From NCBI GenBank assembly GCA_964603985.1, contig CAZRXG010000001.1, positions 186,001-250,000 of the forward strand: DNA of 64,000 bases, given 5' to 3'. The notes below the pieces were generated by a model. That model was given only the letters and a program-made list of their open reading frames with translations. It was not told where the DNA came from and made no database searches. Position 1 is the stretch's first letter, and each line of letters starts with the position of its first letter. This document shows positions 53,760-62,185 of the stretch, piece after piece. Source of the stretch: CAZRXG01 sp964603985 (GTDB taxonomy: Bacteria; Chloroflexota; Anaerolineae; Aggregatilineales; UBA3940). Position numbers and translations under genes: made by a program.

Positions 53760-54973
53760 AGCCAATCCCTTATCAGCTTGCGATCTCCGATGTAGATCTC
53801 GTTGGGGGCGTTGGGGTCGAGTGCCCACTTGATGCGCTCAACTCCCTCGATGGTATCTTTGACCGAACCGGTGTAGCTCAAGCGCAGGTGCCCCTCCATC
53901 CCAAACGGCTTGCCCGGCACGGTCACAACCAGCGCTGTCTTCAAGAGAAAGTCTGCCAACTCAACCGAGTCGCTGCTGTAGGCGCGAAAATCAGGCAGGC
54001 AGTAAAAGGTGCCGTTCGGCTTGGTGACCTTGATGTCGCTGAAAGACCTCAGTTCGTGCATCATCACATCGCGGGAATTCTGAATGGTCAGGCGCAGGTC
54101 CTCGACGACGCTCTGAACGCCGGTCAGCGCGCCTTCGGTCGCAGCCTGAGAAATGACCGAGGGGCAGGAAGTGGTTTGAGACTGCACGTTGGCCATCACC
54201 TCGGTCAGCCTGCGGTTGGCGATTGCCCACCCGATGCGGAAGCCCGTCATTCCGTACAGTTTGGAGATACCATTGATCACAATAACGCGCGTGTTCTCAA
54301 CATCCTGGTTGGTGAAGTTGTAACCCGGTGTGGGGCGGACACCGTCGAACACCAACCGGTGGTAGATATCGTCCATGATGAGGTAGATATCCCTGCGCTC
54401 ACAAAAATCCACGATCTGGGCGATAAAGTCGTTAGAGTAGATTATGCCGGAGGGATTATTGGGGCTGTTGACGATGATGGCCTTAGTGTAAGAACTGGCG
54501 GCCTGCTCGATGTCCTCCATGCGCGGATGGAAGGTGCCATCCTCCGGGGTAACCACTACCGGGATCCCGTAGACCATCTTGACCATCTCAGGGTAGCTCA
54601 CCCAATAGGGAGCCAGCAGGATGACCTCGTCCTGGGGATCGACAATCGAGACGAGCAGATTGTACAGGGCCTGCTTGGCACCCGTCGAGACGATCACGTT
54701 TTCCGGCGCAACAAGCCGCCCGTAATACTCCTCAGTGTACCGAATGATGGCTTTTTTGACCGAGAGCAGTCCGTCGACGGGCGCGTACTTGACGTTGCCG
54801 TTGCTTAATTTGGCAGCGGAGCCCAGGATAGCCGTGATAGGGGCCGGGTTCTTAGGTTCCCCACCCCCCAGGTGGATCACCGGCTCGCCCCTTGCTCTCA
54901 GTAAGTTAGCTTCCTCGTTGAGCTTGAGCGTAGGCGACTCGCTGATAGATCTGGCTAACTGGCTGATACTCAT
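53756..54973 (-). CDS. Pyridoxal-phosphate aminotransferase, aspartate aminotransferase-like (class I)
   Basis: A 405-residue fold-type I aminotransferase. PLP lysine in VINGISKLYGMTGFRIGWA; NSPNNPSG, MDDIYHRLVFDG and a C-terminal LRLSYTGS with the substrate carboxylate arginine are present. It is closest to the Thermus/Bacillus subgroup Ib of aspartate aminotransferases. Unusually, the PLP-contact region reads STGAKQALYNLL as expected for AAT. It begins with a strong AAGGAGG site and ends overlapping pckA. Aspartate is the likely substrate; related enzymes may accept prephenate or alanine. Confidence 0.85.
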   Translation of the reverse strand: MSISQLARSISESPTLKLNEEANLLRARGEPVIHLGGGEPKNPAPITAILGSAAKLSNGNVKYAPVDGLLSVKKAIIRYTEEYYGRLVAPENVIVSTGAKQALYNLLVSIVDPQDEVILLAPYWVSYPEMVKMVYGIPVVVTPEDGTFHPRMEDIEQAASSYTKAIIVNSPNNPSGIIYSNDFIAQIVDFCERRDIYLIMDDIYHRLVFDGVRPTPGYNFTNQDVENTRVIVINGISKLYGMTGFRIGWAIANRRLTEVMANVQSQTTSCPSVISQAATEGALTGVQSVVEDLRLTIQNSRDVMMHELRSFSDIKVTKPNGTFYCLPDFRAYSSDSVELADFLLKTALVVTVPGKPFGMEGHLRLSYTGSVKDTIEGVERIKWALDPNAPNEIYIGDRKLIRDWL

Positions 54974-55189
54974 ATATAAATTGGCCTCCTTGCCAGAGTC
55001 ACGACGTGAGCGCTATTAAGCTTATAAGGATACAAGAATTTACAATTAAAACAAGAGTCTGGCAAAGATTTCATGCGATTTCGCAGCCAAGATTACCCAT
55101 AAGGGTACAGGGAAATGCCTCTGTTCGAGATTAGGCCGCGAGGTATGATATGGACGGATTCCAGGATCGTCTGAGAATGAAGGCCGCCT

Positions 55190-55638
55190 ATGATCCTTAG
55201 TATGTGGATTGCGCTCGGCATCCTGACGGCAGCCATTGCCCTGTTTATCACCGAGTGGCTGCGCGTTGACGTGGTCGCGATAGGCGTGGTTGTGGCGCTG
55301 ATGCTGACCAGACTCCCGTCGGCATCCGAGGCACTGGCAGGGTTCGGCAGTGGCGACCATCGCTGCGCTGTTCACGCAGGTGCTCTCCAACACGGCCACA
55401 GCCGTGCTGATCGCGCCGGTTGCGCTGGCAATGGCCCAGAGGCTGGGGGTCGAACCCTACGCATTCCTGATGACGGTAACCATCGCCGCGTCCATGGCGT
55501 TCGCGTCGCCGGTTAACACGCTGGTAATGGGCGTGGGCAACTACCGGTTCGGCGACTATATCAAAGTGGGCTTGCCGATGATCGTCATCGGCGATGATTG
55601 TCACGGTGATCACGCTGCCGGTGCTGTGTCCGTTCTGA
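55190..55638 (+). pseudogene. Remnant of an SLC13/DASS-type anion permease
   Basis: Residues encoded from 55190 (MILSMWIALGILTAAIALFI, then TEWLRVDVVAIGVVVALMLT and EALAGFG) are a perfect N-terminus of a sodium/anion permease. At about 55350 the reading switches frame to VATIAALFTQVLSNTATAVL and ASMAFASPVNTLVMGVGNYR, which belong to the far C-terminus of the same family. Near 55595 another frame change restores MIVTVITLPVLCPF and a stop at 55638. Roughly 450 internal residues, including the TrkA-C domains, are missing. The gene is dead. Confidence 0.82.
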
Positions 55639-55651
55639 TGTCCAGAGGGCT

Positions 55652-56710
55652 TCACCCGACTGCGGGTGCCAGGACGGGGGCGTTGTTCTTGGCCTGGACG
55701 ATCTCGGCCATGACGCTGACCGCAATCTCGGCAGGGGAGCACCCACCGAGGGGCAGGCCGATTGGCCCGTGCAGCCGTGCCAGTTGATCGTCGGCCAGAC
55801 CCGCCTCGCGCAGCCGCCGGAGGCGTTCGCGGTTGGTGCGGCGGCTGCCCAGTGCGCCCACGTAGCGTGCGTCGCTCCGCAAGGCGATCTGGAGGGCAGG
55901 ATCGTCGAGTTTGGGGTCGTGCGTCAGCATCACGACATAAGCCGATGCGTCGAGCGCCATTTTGGGCAGCGCTTCCTGCGGCCACTCGCGGACCAACTCA
56001 TCTGCGTGCGGGAACCGCTCGCGCGTGGCGAACGCGCTGCGCGGATCGACCACGATGGTCTCAAAGCCAACCGTGTTCGCCAGTGAGACCAGCACTTCGG
56101 CGATGTGCACCGCCCCGACGATGATCAGACGTGGTATGGGCGGGTACACCTCGATGAATAGAGAGAGGCCTTCTGCCAGATCGAGCGTGCCACCTGTCCC
56201 CTGAGCCAGCAGTTCGAGCGCGGTGCCGACGACGTGCTCCGCCTGGCCCGCAAGCTCAAGATCGCCCTCGGTGCTTCCGTCGAACAGCACGATCAACTTG
56301 CGGTGCATCTGCTCAGGCGGGCCGTCCAGCACGCTGACCACGGCCAGGGGGTCGTGCGCCTCAAGGTGCTGCCTCAGCGAGTCGTAGATGCCCGCCCACG
56401 CAGAGAACGGCTCGACGAACACCTGAATTGTGCCGCCGCAGGCCAGCCCTACCTCCCAGGCATCTTCGTCGGCGACGCCGAAGGTCAGCAGGCAAGGCTC
56501 GCCCGACTGCATCACGGTTTTGCTCTCCTCGATCACTGCGCCTTCCACGCAGCCAGCGCTCACCGACCCGGCGATGCCGCCGTCGAGTGTCGTGATCAGT
56601 TTCGAGCCGACCGGTCGGGGAGCCGATCCCCAGGTGTTGACAACCGTGGCGACGGCGATCTGCTCGCCACGCCGCCGCCACGTTTCCAGGCTGTCTATCA
56701 CGTCCTTCAT
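55652..56710 (-). CDS. XdhC/CoxI-family protein (molybdenum hydroxylase maturation factor-like)
   Basis: A 352-residue protein with an N-terminal XdhC/CoxI domain (VATVVNTWGSAPRPVGSKLI, GSVSAGCVEGAVIEES) and a C-terminal Rossmann-like XdhC-C domain (LIIVGAVHIAEVLVSLANTVGFE; VVMLTHDPKLDDPAL; YVGALGSRRTNRERLRRL; IGLPLGGCSPAEIAVSVMAEI). These proteins bind molybdenum cofactor and help insert it, sulfurated, into xanthine or CO dehydrogenases. No hydroxylase genes are nearby. ATG 56710 starts the conserved region; the frame opens 24 codons earlier inside the neighbouring gene. The GxH of the nucleotide motif is GAVH here instead of GAGH. Confidence 0.85.
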   Translation of the reverse strand: MKDVIDSLETWRRRGEQIAVATVVNTWGSAPRPVGSKLITTLDGGIAGSVSAGCVEGAVIEESKTVMQSGEPCLLTFGVADEDAWEVGLACGGTIQVFVEPFSAWAGIYDSLRQHLEAHDPLAVVSVLDGPPEQMHRKLIVLFDGSTEGDLELAGQAEHVVGTALELLAQGTGGTLDLAEGLSLFIEVYPPIPRLIIVGAVHIAEVLVSLANTVGFETIVVDPRSAFATRERFPHADELVREWPQEALPKMALDASAYVVMLTHDPKLDDPALQIALRSDARYVGALGSRRTNRERLRRLREAGLADDQLARLHGPIGLPLGGCSPAEIAVSVMAEIVQAKNNAPVLAPAVG

Positions 56711-56726
56711 GGGTTTACATTCCCCC

Positions 56727-57650
56727 TCACCCGACGGGGTTGCGCAGGCGTCCGAGGCGGTCGATCTCCACCTCAACGACATCCCCCGGTTTGAGAAAGA
56801 CCGGCGGCTCGCGGAAGACGCCGACCCCGTGCGGGGTGCCCGTGCTGATGATGTCGCCCGGCAGAAGTGTGCAGGTCGCGGAGATGAACTCGATCAGGTA
56901 GGGGATCGTAAAGATCATCTCGCGGGTGCTGGAGTCCTGGCGTAGCTCGCCGTTTACCCGGCAGCGAACGCCCAGTTCGTGCGGGTCGCCGACCTCGTCG
57001 GGCGTCACCAGATACGGCCCCGTAGGGCAGAACGTGTCAAAGGACTTGCCGCGCACCCATTGCTGATCCCCGAACTGCACGTCGCGCGCGCTGATGTCGT
57101 TCACGATGGTGTACCCTGCGACACAGTCAAGCGCCTTGGCGGCAGAGACACTTTGCGCCACACGCCCAATCACGACGGCCAGCTCGGCCTCGTAGTCGAC
57201 CTTCTGGCTGGCCTCCGGCGGCCAGGTGATGGTCTCATCCGGCCCGATCAGCGCCGAGGGGAACTTGGCGAACAGCACAGGGCTTTGGGGTGCCTCCACG
57301 TTCTGCTCGCGGCAGTGATCGGCGTAATTCAGGCCAACACAGACGATCTTGCTGGGGTTTGGCACCGGCGGGTTGATCTGCACTTCGGAAAGTGGACGCG
57401 TGAACGTATCGGCCTGGATGTCCGCCGCGGCGGATTCGAGCCAAGTGAGCGTCTCGCGTGCTGCCTGCATGGTCGCGTCCCCGGCCTGAAGAAACGCCAG
57501 CATGTCTGTAGGAAAGTCGCCCGCCAACGGCCCCGCGCCTTCCTGAGTGTGCCAAAAAGCCACGTGAGCCTGGGCCAGGTCGACCACCGCGTCGCCTGAG
57601 ACGACCCCCAGGCGGGTTTTTCCTGAGTAGGTATAGGTAACAAGCTTCAA
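56727..57650 (-). CDS. Fumarylacetoacetate hydrolase family protein
   Basis: A 307-residue FAH-fold protein. A short N-terminal domain precedes the catalytic FAH domain (about 95-300): KIVCVGLNYADHCREQ, FAKFPSALIGPDETI, the metal-binding acidic residues in VDYEAELAVVIGR and NDISARD, and the end GDIISTGTPHGVGVFREPP. Such proteins are hydrolases, isomerases or oxaloacetate decarboxylases in aromatic or keto-acid catabolism; the reaction is not predictable. Strong AGGAGG site upstream. XdhC-like gene follows after 16 bp. Confidence 0.85.
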   Translation of the reverse strand: MKLVTYTYSGKTRLGVVSGDAVVDLAQAHVAFWHTQEGAGPLAGDFPTDMLAFLQAGDATMQAARETLTWLESAAADIQADTFTRPLSEVQINPPVPNPSKIVCVGLNYADHCREQNVEAPQSPVLFAKFPSALIGPDETITWPPEASQKVDYEAELAVVIGRVAQSVSAAKALDCVAGYTIVNDISARDVQFGDQQWVRGKSFDTFCPTGPYLVTPDEVGDPHELGVRCRVNGELRQDSSTREMIFTIPYLIEFISATCTLLPGDIISTGTPHGVGVFREPPVFLKPGDVVEVEIDRLGRLRNPVG

Positions 57651-57711
57651 AGTAACTTTTCCTCCTGTCAGAATCGGAGCGTCGTGGTCAGCAATATTTT
57701 AACCGTTGTTT

Positions 57712-58749
57712 CTACGGCTGCCAGGCCGGATAACCGTCACCCACAGAATTGTTCGTCAGCCTGACTACTCCTGCGCCATCAGCATTCATGACGTATATTT
57801 CGTCCGTGCCATCGCGGTCGGAGGTAAAAGCAATCCGCGCCCCGTCGGGCGACCAGGCCGGGGTGCCGTCCCAATCCGGGTCCTCGGTCAAATTAGTCTG
57901 CTCTGTACCATCGGCATTCATGACATAAATTTCAGGGTTACCGTCGCGGTAGGACTGGAAAGCGATCCACGCTCCGTCGGGTGACCAGGCCGGGGCACCG
58001 TCGTACTTGGGATGGCTCGTCAGCCGGGTCTGGTTCGCGCCGTCGGCGTCCATCACATAGATATCCCTGCTGCCGTCACGCTCAGAGACGAAAGCGATTT
58101 GTGTCCCATCGGGCGACCAGGCCGGTTCGCCATCGTACGCCGGGCTGTCCGTCAGCCGGGTTTGGTTCGCACCATCGGTGTCTACAATGTAGATGTCCCA
58201 GTTGCCCTCGTCGCCACCCACGGGGGCCATGAATGCAATCCGTGTCCCATCCGGCGACCAGGCAGGCCGCTGTCCCGGTAAGTCCGTCAGCCGGGTCTGG
58301 TTCGCGCCGTCGGCATCCATGACGTAGATTTGATAGACACAGAATAGCATACAAAGGCCATTTTCAGGGGGTGGGTTGTCACGAAGGGAAGCAAAGGCAA
58401 TTCGCGTCCCGTCCGGTGACCAGGCCGGTTGGTAGTCGCTAACCTCGTTGTTCGTCAGTCGGGTCTGCCCCGCCCCATCGACATTCATGATATAGATCTC
58501 GTGGTTGCAGCTATCCCGGCAATGTTCGGGGTCTGGCTCGTCACGGTCGGAAACGAAGGCAATAAGACCGCCTATCGCAGTGGGGATATCCGTGGTCGTC
58601 GCCGTATCGGTTGGCGTGGTGGACTTCGTGGTGGGGGCGTTTCGGTCAGCGGAAGCCTCGCCGGGGGCCATGGTCTCTCCTGCGCCCGGTGCACAGCCGA
58701 CAAGGACGAGTAAAACTGTTGCCAGAACGGCAAGGTCCACTTTGTACAC
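57712..58749 (-). CDS. TolB-like WD40/PD40 beta-propeller lipoprotein
   Basis: A 345-residue exported protein with an N-terminal signal and lipobox (LLVLVGC), a Thr/Ser/Ala-rich linker (about 25-60) and six or seven near-identical PD40 blades of about 43 residues. Each contains PAWSPDGTRIAF and (I/D)YVMDADGANQTRLT. The blades are TolB-type propellers with uncertain ligand. The longest frame opens at 58857, but the lipoprotein signal fits a GTG start at 58749 with GGGAAGGG upstream. Highly similar blades suggest recent internal duplication. No Tol-Pal genes are present. Confidence 0.8.
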   Translation of the reverse strand: MYKVDLAVLATVLLVLVGCAPGAGETMAPGEASADRNAPTTKSTTPTDTATTTDIPTAIGGLIAFVSDRDEPDPEHCRDSCNHEIYIMNVDGAGQTRLTNNEVSDYQPAWSPDGTRIAFASLRDNPPPENGLCMLFCVYQIYVMDADGANQTRLTDLPGQRPAWSPDGTRIAFMAPVGGDEGNWDIYIVDTDGANQTRLTDSPAYDGEPAWSPDGTQIAFVSERDGSRDIYVMDADGANQTRLTSHPKYDGAPAWSPDGAWIAFQSYRDGNPEIYVMNADGTEQTNLTEDPDWDGTPAWSPDGARIAFTSDRDGTDEIYVMNADGAGVVRLTNNSVGDGYPAWQP

Positions 58750-58853
58750 GTCCCTTCCCGCTCCCCTCCGCACGGGTACATATCCGTTTATATAGAGGAC
58801 GCTGGCACCGGGCGGGTTGTTCCCTGAATGTCCATTTTCGTGGGCCGCTCGTG

Positions 58854-60170
58854 TCATGAGGCCACGCTGTTCAATTGAGCCAACCAGCTCAGGACAGGCT
58901 CGCCGCGCTCGTCCAGGTAAGTGCTGGCTGCCTGGTAGTAGGCGTTCAGGTAGCGATGCAGCAGGTCAGCCGGGATCTGATAGTTAATAAGCAGTCCCTC
59001 AACCCAGGCGATCTCGTCTCCCAACAGGCTGATATCGCCAAGACTCAGGGCAGCCATCACGTCGCGGGCGATGTGCTCGTTGGCAGTTGACAGGTGCTGG
59101 TAGGATATGCCAGCCTGCCGCATGGCCTCAGAAACGTGAGCCTCGATCAGGGGCAGAAGCTCGCGGTAATGACTCAGCGCTCCCAGGTCTGACTCCGGGA
59201 TCGCCTCAACGGGCGGCGTCAGGTGCAGTGCGGCCATGATCTTCTCAACGGTCTGAGGCACTGTCTCCAGACGCTCACCCAGAAAGTGCCCCGGAATGCG
59301 GGCACGCAGTTCAGGGCGTGAGTTGAACGCTGCCCCACCAAAGGCCAGCGGGACGTGCCGCTGCTGCAACAGGTAGGCCATTTCCAGAAGGGTGGCGGCT
59401 GTGTGTAACAATTGTGCTGACAGGATCACCAGCCGTGGCTTCGCCTTCGCCAGTGCCTCCTCGAGGCGTGCCAGCGGCACGTTGGCCCCCAGGTGCAGCA
59501 CATCCCACCCCTGCCGCCGCAGCAGAAACGTAATCAAAAGCAGGCTGAAGGTGTGTTCTTCCTGAGGTGGGCAGGCAGTCAGGATGCGGCCCGAACGCGT
59601 GGGCGCAGGCGCAGCGGCGATCAACGCCTCCAGCCGACGAATGGCCAGCACCGAAGCGAAGTGCTCCTGCTGTACGGAGACTTCGCCCTGGTACCATCCA
59701 TCCCCGATTTGGGCCAGCCCCTCGCGGAGCACCTCAAGGCAGACCACTTCAGGGGGATACAGAGCAAACGCCTGAGTAAGGACCTGCTCCGCGCGCTGCT
59801 CGTCGAAGTCCAGGCAGGCGGACAGCCACGCCTCGCGCATCTCGGTGACAGTCCCACCCACAGGGGCGGGGACGAAGCCGGGCGCGGCTTCGGGCACTGC
59901 CACGGCGGCCAGTGGGTCCTGTCCCTCGGCTTCGAGCCTGTTCCACAGGTCGACGGCCTTACTGATGCTGAGACCTTCCTCCTGGCGTGCCACCAGCCAC
60001 TTGAGGATCTCGATATCGTGCTGGGAGTAGAGGCGGTGCCCGCCGGAGCTGCGCTGCGGCCTGGGTAGACCGTACCGGCGTTCCCAGGCTCGCAGGGTGT
60101 CGGGCTTGAGGCCGGTTTCCTTAACAACTGCTTTAAGGTTAAAAGTGGGTGCTTGATCGTCAATATACAT
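58854..60170 (-). CDS. MerR-family regulator with B12-binding domain (CarH/LitR-like)
   Basis: A 438-residue regulator. Residues 8-75 are a MerR winged helix (FNLKAVVKETGLKPDTLRAW, RRYGLPRPQRSSGGHRLYSQ). Then a four-helix B12-cap domain (about 110-190) with W159 and E169-H170 spaced as in CarH (W-x9-EH), and a Rossmann-type B12-binding domain (about 193-300) with E204-x-H206; the usual Gly of ExHxxG is Ser here. CarH uses adenosylcobalamin as a light sensor. The last 135 residues are an extra helical domain not found in short CarH. Target genes are not obvious; it is divergent from a small unknown gene. Confidence 0.85.
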   Translation of the reverse strand: MYIDDQAPTFNLKAVVKETGLKPDTLRAWERRYGLPRPQRSSGGHRLYSQHDIEILKWLVARQEEGLSISKAVDLWNRLEAEGQDPLAAVAVPEAAPGFVPAPVGGTVTEMREAWLSACLDFDEQRAEQVLTQAFALYPPEVVCLEVLREGLAQIGDGWYQGEVSVQQEHFASVLAIRRLEALIAAAPAPTRSGRILTACPPQEEHTFSLLLITFLLRRQGWDVLHLGANVPLARLEEALAKAKPRLVILSAQLLHTAATLLEMAYLLQQRHVPLAFGGAAFNSRPELRARIPGHFLGERLETVPQTVEKIMAALHLTPPVEAIPESDLGALSHYRELLPLIEAHVSEAMRQAGISYQHLSTANEHIARDVMAALSLGDISLLGDEIAWVEGLLINYQIPADLLHRYLNAYYQAASTYLDERGEPVLSWLAQLNSVAS

Positions 60171-60429
60171 GGTTCTTGTAACTACTAACTCGCCCGGAGA
60201 ACAAATCTCAACGTCAGCTTATCATGAATCTGGACAGAAAACAACAGTAAGCTTTGCAAAACCTAAACAAGATACGCCTGTAGGGTTTCTAGGAAACATT
60301 GGGACGGGGAAGCATTCCCCATCTGCGCTCTCGCCGAAGCAAAGCGGCGTGCCAGACGAGTTGTCCACCAGCCCCAGGTGACTACAATGAGCACAGTATC
60401 CCAAATGGCACATACCAGGGAGGCGATAG
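60171..60429. other. Divergent gap between the MerR/B12 gene and a small unknown gene
   Basis: About 260 bp with AT-rich stretches on the MerR side, likely containing its promoter and operator. No consensus promoter pair with correct spacing could be fixed on either strand. Confidence 0.35.
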
Positions 60430-60711
60430 ATGGCGGGATCTGACGGCCACAAGGCAGATGAAGCGAGCCGGAGCGGAGAGAGCACCGAGGAGGCGATTGT
60501 CATCCGCGCGGACAACACTGCAGACGGTATCCGCCGGGAATACCAATGGCTGGAGCGAACCTTCGGGGCACGCGGTGTGGACTGGCAGTTGGTCGTGCAG
60601 ATGCTGCTCCACGACGCAGATCGCTACTACGATATGCTGCGTATACGGCTCGCCGACGGCACCGAGAAAGAGATCTACTTCGATATCACGAAGTTCTTTG
60701 GAAAACTTTAA
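60430..60711 (+). CDS. Small conserved-looking protein of unknown function
   Basis: A 93-residue soluble protein. The first 25 residues are polar and probably disordered (MAGSDGHKADEASRSGESTE); the rest could be a compact alpha/beta fold: ADGIRREYQWLERTFG, then WQLVVQMLLHDADRYYDMLR and RLADGTEKEIYFDITKFF. I recognise no family. A GGGAGGCG ribosome site precedes the ATG. It lies 39 bp before the GNAT-like gene and could be co-transcribed with it. Confidence 0.65.
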   Translation: MAGSDGHKADEASRSGESTEEAIVIRADNTADGIRREYQWLERTFGARGVDWQLVVQMLLHDADRYYDMLRIRLADGTEKEIYFDITKFFGKL

Positions 60712-60750
60712 GGAATCCCCCGCCTGGCTGCTCTACCGAGGAAAGATCTG

Positions 60751-61890
60751 ATGCGCATAGAAGTCCGTCCGGTTGCATCCCGCCGCGAGCAACGCCTGCT
60801 CCTGACCTTCCCCTGGCGGATCTACAAAGAAGACCCGCTGTGGGTTCCACCGCTGCTGCCCCAGCGAGCCAGCCGCTTCGACCCGGCCCGAAACCCGCTC
60901 ATATCGAGCGGCGTCGTGCAGCCCTTCATCGCCTGGCGGGGAGGTGAGCCGGTCGGCACGGTTGCGCTGGCGGTCGATGAGGAGCGTAACACAAGCTGGA
61001 ATGAGAGCAACGCGATCTTCGGGTTCTTCGAGTGCGTGCAGGATTACTCCGTGGCCGAAGCGCTCCTCGACGCGGCGGTTGCCTGGACACGCAAACAGGG
61101 GAAATCCCGCCTGTGGGGCCCCTGGCAACTTGACTACGAAGACAGTCACGGCTTCCTGATCAAGGGCTGGGAGCGCAGGCCGGTGGTGATGTGCGGCCAC
61201 AATCCTCCTTACTATCCTGAGTTCGTCGAGCGTTACGGCATGCGAAAGGCCCGCCGCGACAGCCTAGCGTTCGCCTACGATATGCTGGGCGATCGCTCAC
61301 GGGCTGTGCCGGAAAAGATCGGCCGTGTTGTCGAGAAACTGCGGGAGCGCACCCGCGTGACCGTGCGTCAGGCCGACCCTGGCCGCTGGGACGAGGAGAT
61401 CGAGCTGGCTGCCGACGTGTTGAACCGGGGCCTAGCCGTGTTGGACGAGCGCGGATTCTGGTCGGCCGAGCGCATGAGAACACACGCCCAGGCCCTACGC
61501 CCGATACTTGACCCGGCGATGGCCCTGATCGCCGAGGTCGCGGGGCGGGCGGTGGGCTGGATATTCGGGCTTCCCGACCTGAACGAGGCCATCGCTGCCA
61601 CAAACGGCCTGCGCTACCCCTGGAACGTGCCACAGTTCTGGCTTGCCTTACGCCGCCGCCCTACCTGCGTCAGCATGAAGAGCATCGCGGTGGATCCCCG
61701 GTACTGGAACCTGGGCGTCGATGCCCTCCTGGCCCATCAGTTTGTCACTAACGCCGCTGAACGGGGGTATCAGTGGGCCGACCTATCGCTGACTGGGGAG
61801 GACAACCCGATGACCCCACGTCTGGCAACGCGCGCAGGCGCAGTTGAGTATAAGCGCTATCGCATTTATGAGCTGGCTGGCTGGGCGTAA
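60751..61890 (+). CDS. GNAT-fold protein (YghO-like)
   Basis: A 379-residue protein. The first half matches a widespread family of GNAT-like proteins with FPWRIYKEDPLWVPPLLPQR, FIAWRGGEPVGTVALAVDEE, AIFGFFECVQDYSVAEALLD, GPWQLDYEDSHGFLIKGWE, PPYYPEFVERYGMRKA, and a second GNAT-like domain at the C-terminus (SMKSIAVDPRYWNLGVDALL and on). Members are called GNAT-family acetyltransferases but none of the close relatives has a known substrate. Starts 39 bp after the small unknown gene. Confidence 0.75.
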   Translation: MRIEVRPVASRREQRLLLTFPWRIYKEDPLWVPPLLPQRASRFDPARNPLISSGVVQPFIAWRGGEPVGTVALAVDEERNTSWNESNAIFGFFECVQDYSVAEALLDAAVAWTRKQGKSRLWGPWQLDYEDSHGFLIKGWERRPVVMCGHNPPYYPEFVERYGMRKARRDSLAFAYDMLGDRSRAVPEKIGRVVEKLRERTRVTVRQADPGRWDEEIELAADVLNRGLAVLDERGFWSAERMRTHAQALRPILDPAMALIAEVAGRAVGWIFGLPDLNEAIAATNGLRYPWNVPQFWLALRRRPTCVSMKSIAVDPRYWNLGVDALLAHQFVTNAAERGYQWADLSLTGEDNPMTPRLATRAGAVEYKRYRIYELAGWA

Positions 61891-62185
61891 GATGTCGGCC
61901 AAATCCGGCAAATATGAACGCGCAAAATTGCTGGCCGGTCGGCTTTGTGTTAGAATCACTGCAATATGGAGGCAGGGCGGGTGTGTTTTTCGTCGTGTGT
62001 AACCGGCGATTAATCACCCAACCCTCATGGCTGAGGCTATCCCTCTGCGTCACTCCCAAGTAAACCGGCATGGAGCCTTGCGTACCGGTGAGCATTGCCG
62101 GGTGCCAGTACCGGGCGAGTAGAGCAGGAGATGTGTTCGCTTTCTTTATTCGGAGGGATAATCGGTTTAGACGTCTGGAATCTCG
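61891..62185 (+). promoter_or_regulatory. Promoter and long leader of the PIN-TRAM gene
   Basis: TTGCTG (61928-61933) and TAGAAT (61951-61956) are 17 bp apart, giving a start near 61963 and an untranslated leader of about 220 nt. The leader holds GC-rich segments that can pair (ACCGG/CCGGT and CCGG/CCGG around 62066-62119, GAGG/CCTC near 62034-62046). I see no match to a riboswitch class I know. A ribosome site is not strong before the ATG at 62186. Confidence 0.55.

Noticed and set aside
55350..55787. Intact small permease gene beginning at 55350
   Set aside because: It contains only the C-terminal part of an SLC13 permease, runs past the ancestral stop in a shifted frame, and overlaps the end of the XdhC-like gene.
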